Source of the DNA: Gemmatimonadota bacterium
GTDB taxonomy: Bacteria > Gemmatimonadota > Gemmatimonadetes > Palauibacterales > Palauibacteraceae
NCBI GenBank assembly: GCA_029863105.1
Contig: JAOTWC010000091.1
Span: 1 to 6,180 of the forward strand
Length of the DNA stretch: 6,180 nucleotides
Direction: 5' to 3'
Part shown: positions 6,019 to 6,180 of the stretch, one piece after another
Layout: the number at the start of each line of letters is the position of its first letter
How positions within the stretch are numbered: position 1 is the stretch's first letter
Translations under genes and position numbers: made by a program
The notes under the pieces: generated by a model
Seen by the model: only the letters and a program-made list of their open reading frames with translations
Database searches by the model: none
What the model was told of the DNA's origin: nothing

Positions 6019-6180
6019 GCGCATCTTCGGGCTCGTGGGGTTCCCGGGGCGTGTTCGTCGCGATCGTGTTCGTGACGGTCTCGTTCATCGCGGTACGCGG
6101 AATGGCGCCTGCCGGAGCCGGCGTGTACTACGACGACGGCGTGTACCTGGCGCTCGCGGAGTCGCTCTCGGGCGGACACG
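6015..6180 (+). CDS. probable GT-C (family 39-like) membrane glycosyltransferase, 3' partial
   Basis: An open frame starts at ATG 6015, overlapping the Nudix stop as ATGA, and runs off the right edge after 55 codons. The N-terminus has a short Ser/Gly-rich cytoplasmic stretch, then a hydrophobic segment (about residues 13-27, VFVAIVFVTVSFIAV) likely to be the first transmembrane helix. It continues to GVYYDDGVYLALAESLSGGH (36-55). A Tyr-Asp-Asp acidic pair just after the first helix, followed by YLALAESL, is typical of GT-C enzymes such as PMT/ArnT-like family 39 proteins. These transfer sugars from polyprenyl-phosphate donors outside the membrane, and the acidic pair lies in the first external loop. 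Codon use continues the strongly GC-biased third position of the neighbours. That it is a gene is likely; the family call rests on this short motif only. A different multi-pass protein is possible. Confidence 0.65.
   Translation, partial: MSASSGSWGSRGVFVAIVFVTVSFIAVRGMAPAGAGVYYDDGVYLALAESLSGGH

Overview
The window is a single co-directional block on the + strand. It holds most of a SUF iron-sulfur cluster assembly operon, followed by three housekeeping-type genes packed with overlapping stop and start codons. GC content is moderately high (roughly 60-65 % by eye). The SUF set uses the zinc protein SufU with a SufU-type SufS, not SufE. This points to a lineage such as Chloroflexota, Actinomycetota, Deinococcota, Gemmatimonadota or a relative. 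I cannot fix the phylum from this window.

Layout: the window opens inside sufB, which lacks roughly its first 110 codons. It continues with sufD (probable TTG start), a small Rieske-type [2Fe-2S] ferredoxin gene, sufS (cysteine desulfurase) and sufU (zinc-dependent sulfur acceptor). Next come rsgA (ribosome-maturation GTPase), a Nudix hydrolase of the CoA-pyrophosphatase-like group, and the first 55 codons of a membrane protein that looks like a GT-C glycosyltransferase and runs off the right edge. No sufC ATPase gene lies between sufB and the last gene, so it is expected upstream or elsewhere.

How the parts work together: SufS takes sulfur from cysteine as a persulfide on Cys367 and hands it to zinc-bound SufU. 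The SufB-SufD scaffold, with SufC, builds the cluster, and all residues known to matter on SufB, SufD, SufS and SufU are present. The Rieske protein is a plausible electron carrier or cluster-bearing accessory, but its role is inferred from position only. RsgA, the Nudix enzyme and the membrane protein are not known SUF components. They are joined to the operon by ATGA-type or short overlaps and are probably co-transcribed.

Non-coding DNA is minimal: the largest gaps are 34 nt (sufB-sufD) and 46 nt (sufS-sufU). I see no promoter, rho-independent terminator, RNA gene, CRISPR, insertion sequence or other mobile element. The least ordinary spot is the sufS-sufU junction, where a 17-codon reading frame behind a good Shine-Dalgarno sequence bridges the two genes by overlaps at both ends and spans a small hairpin. 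Overall this is an ordinary core-metabolism region, and I find no convincing undescribed system.
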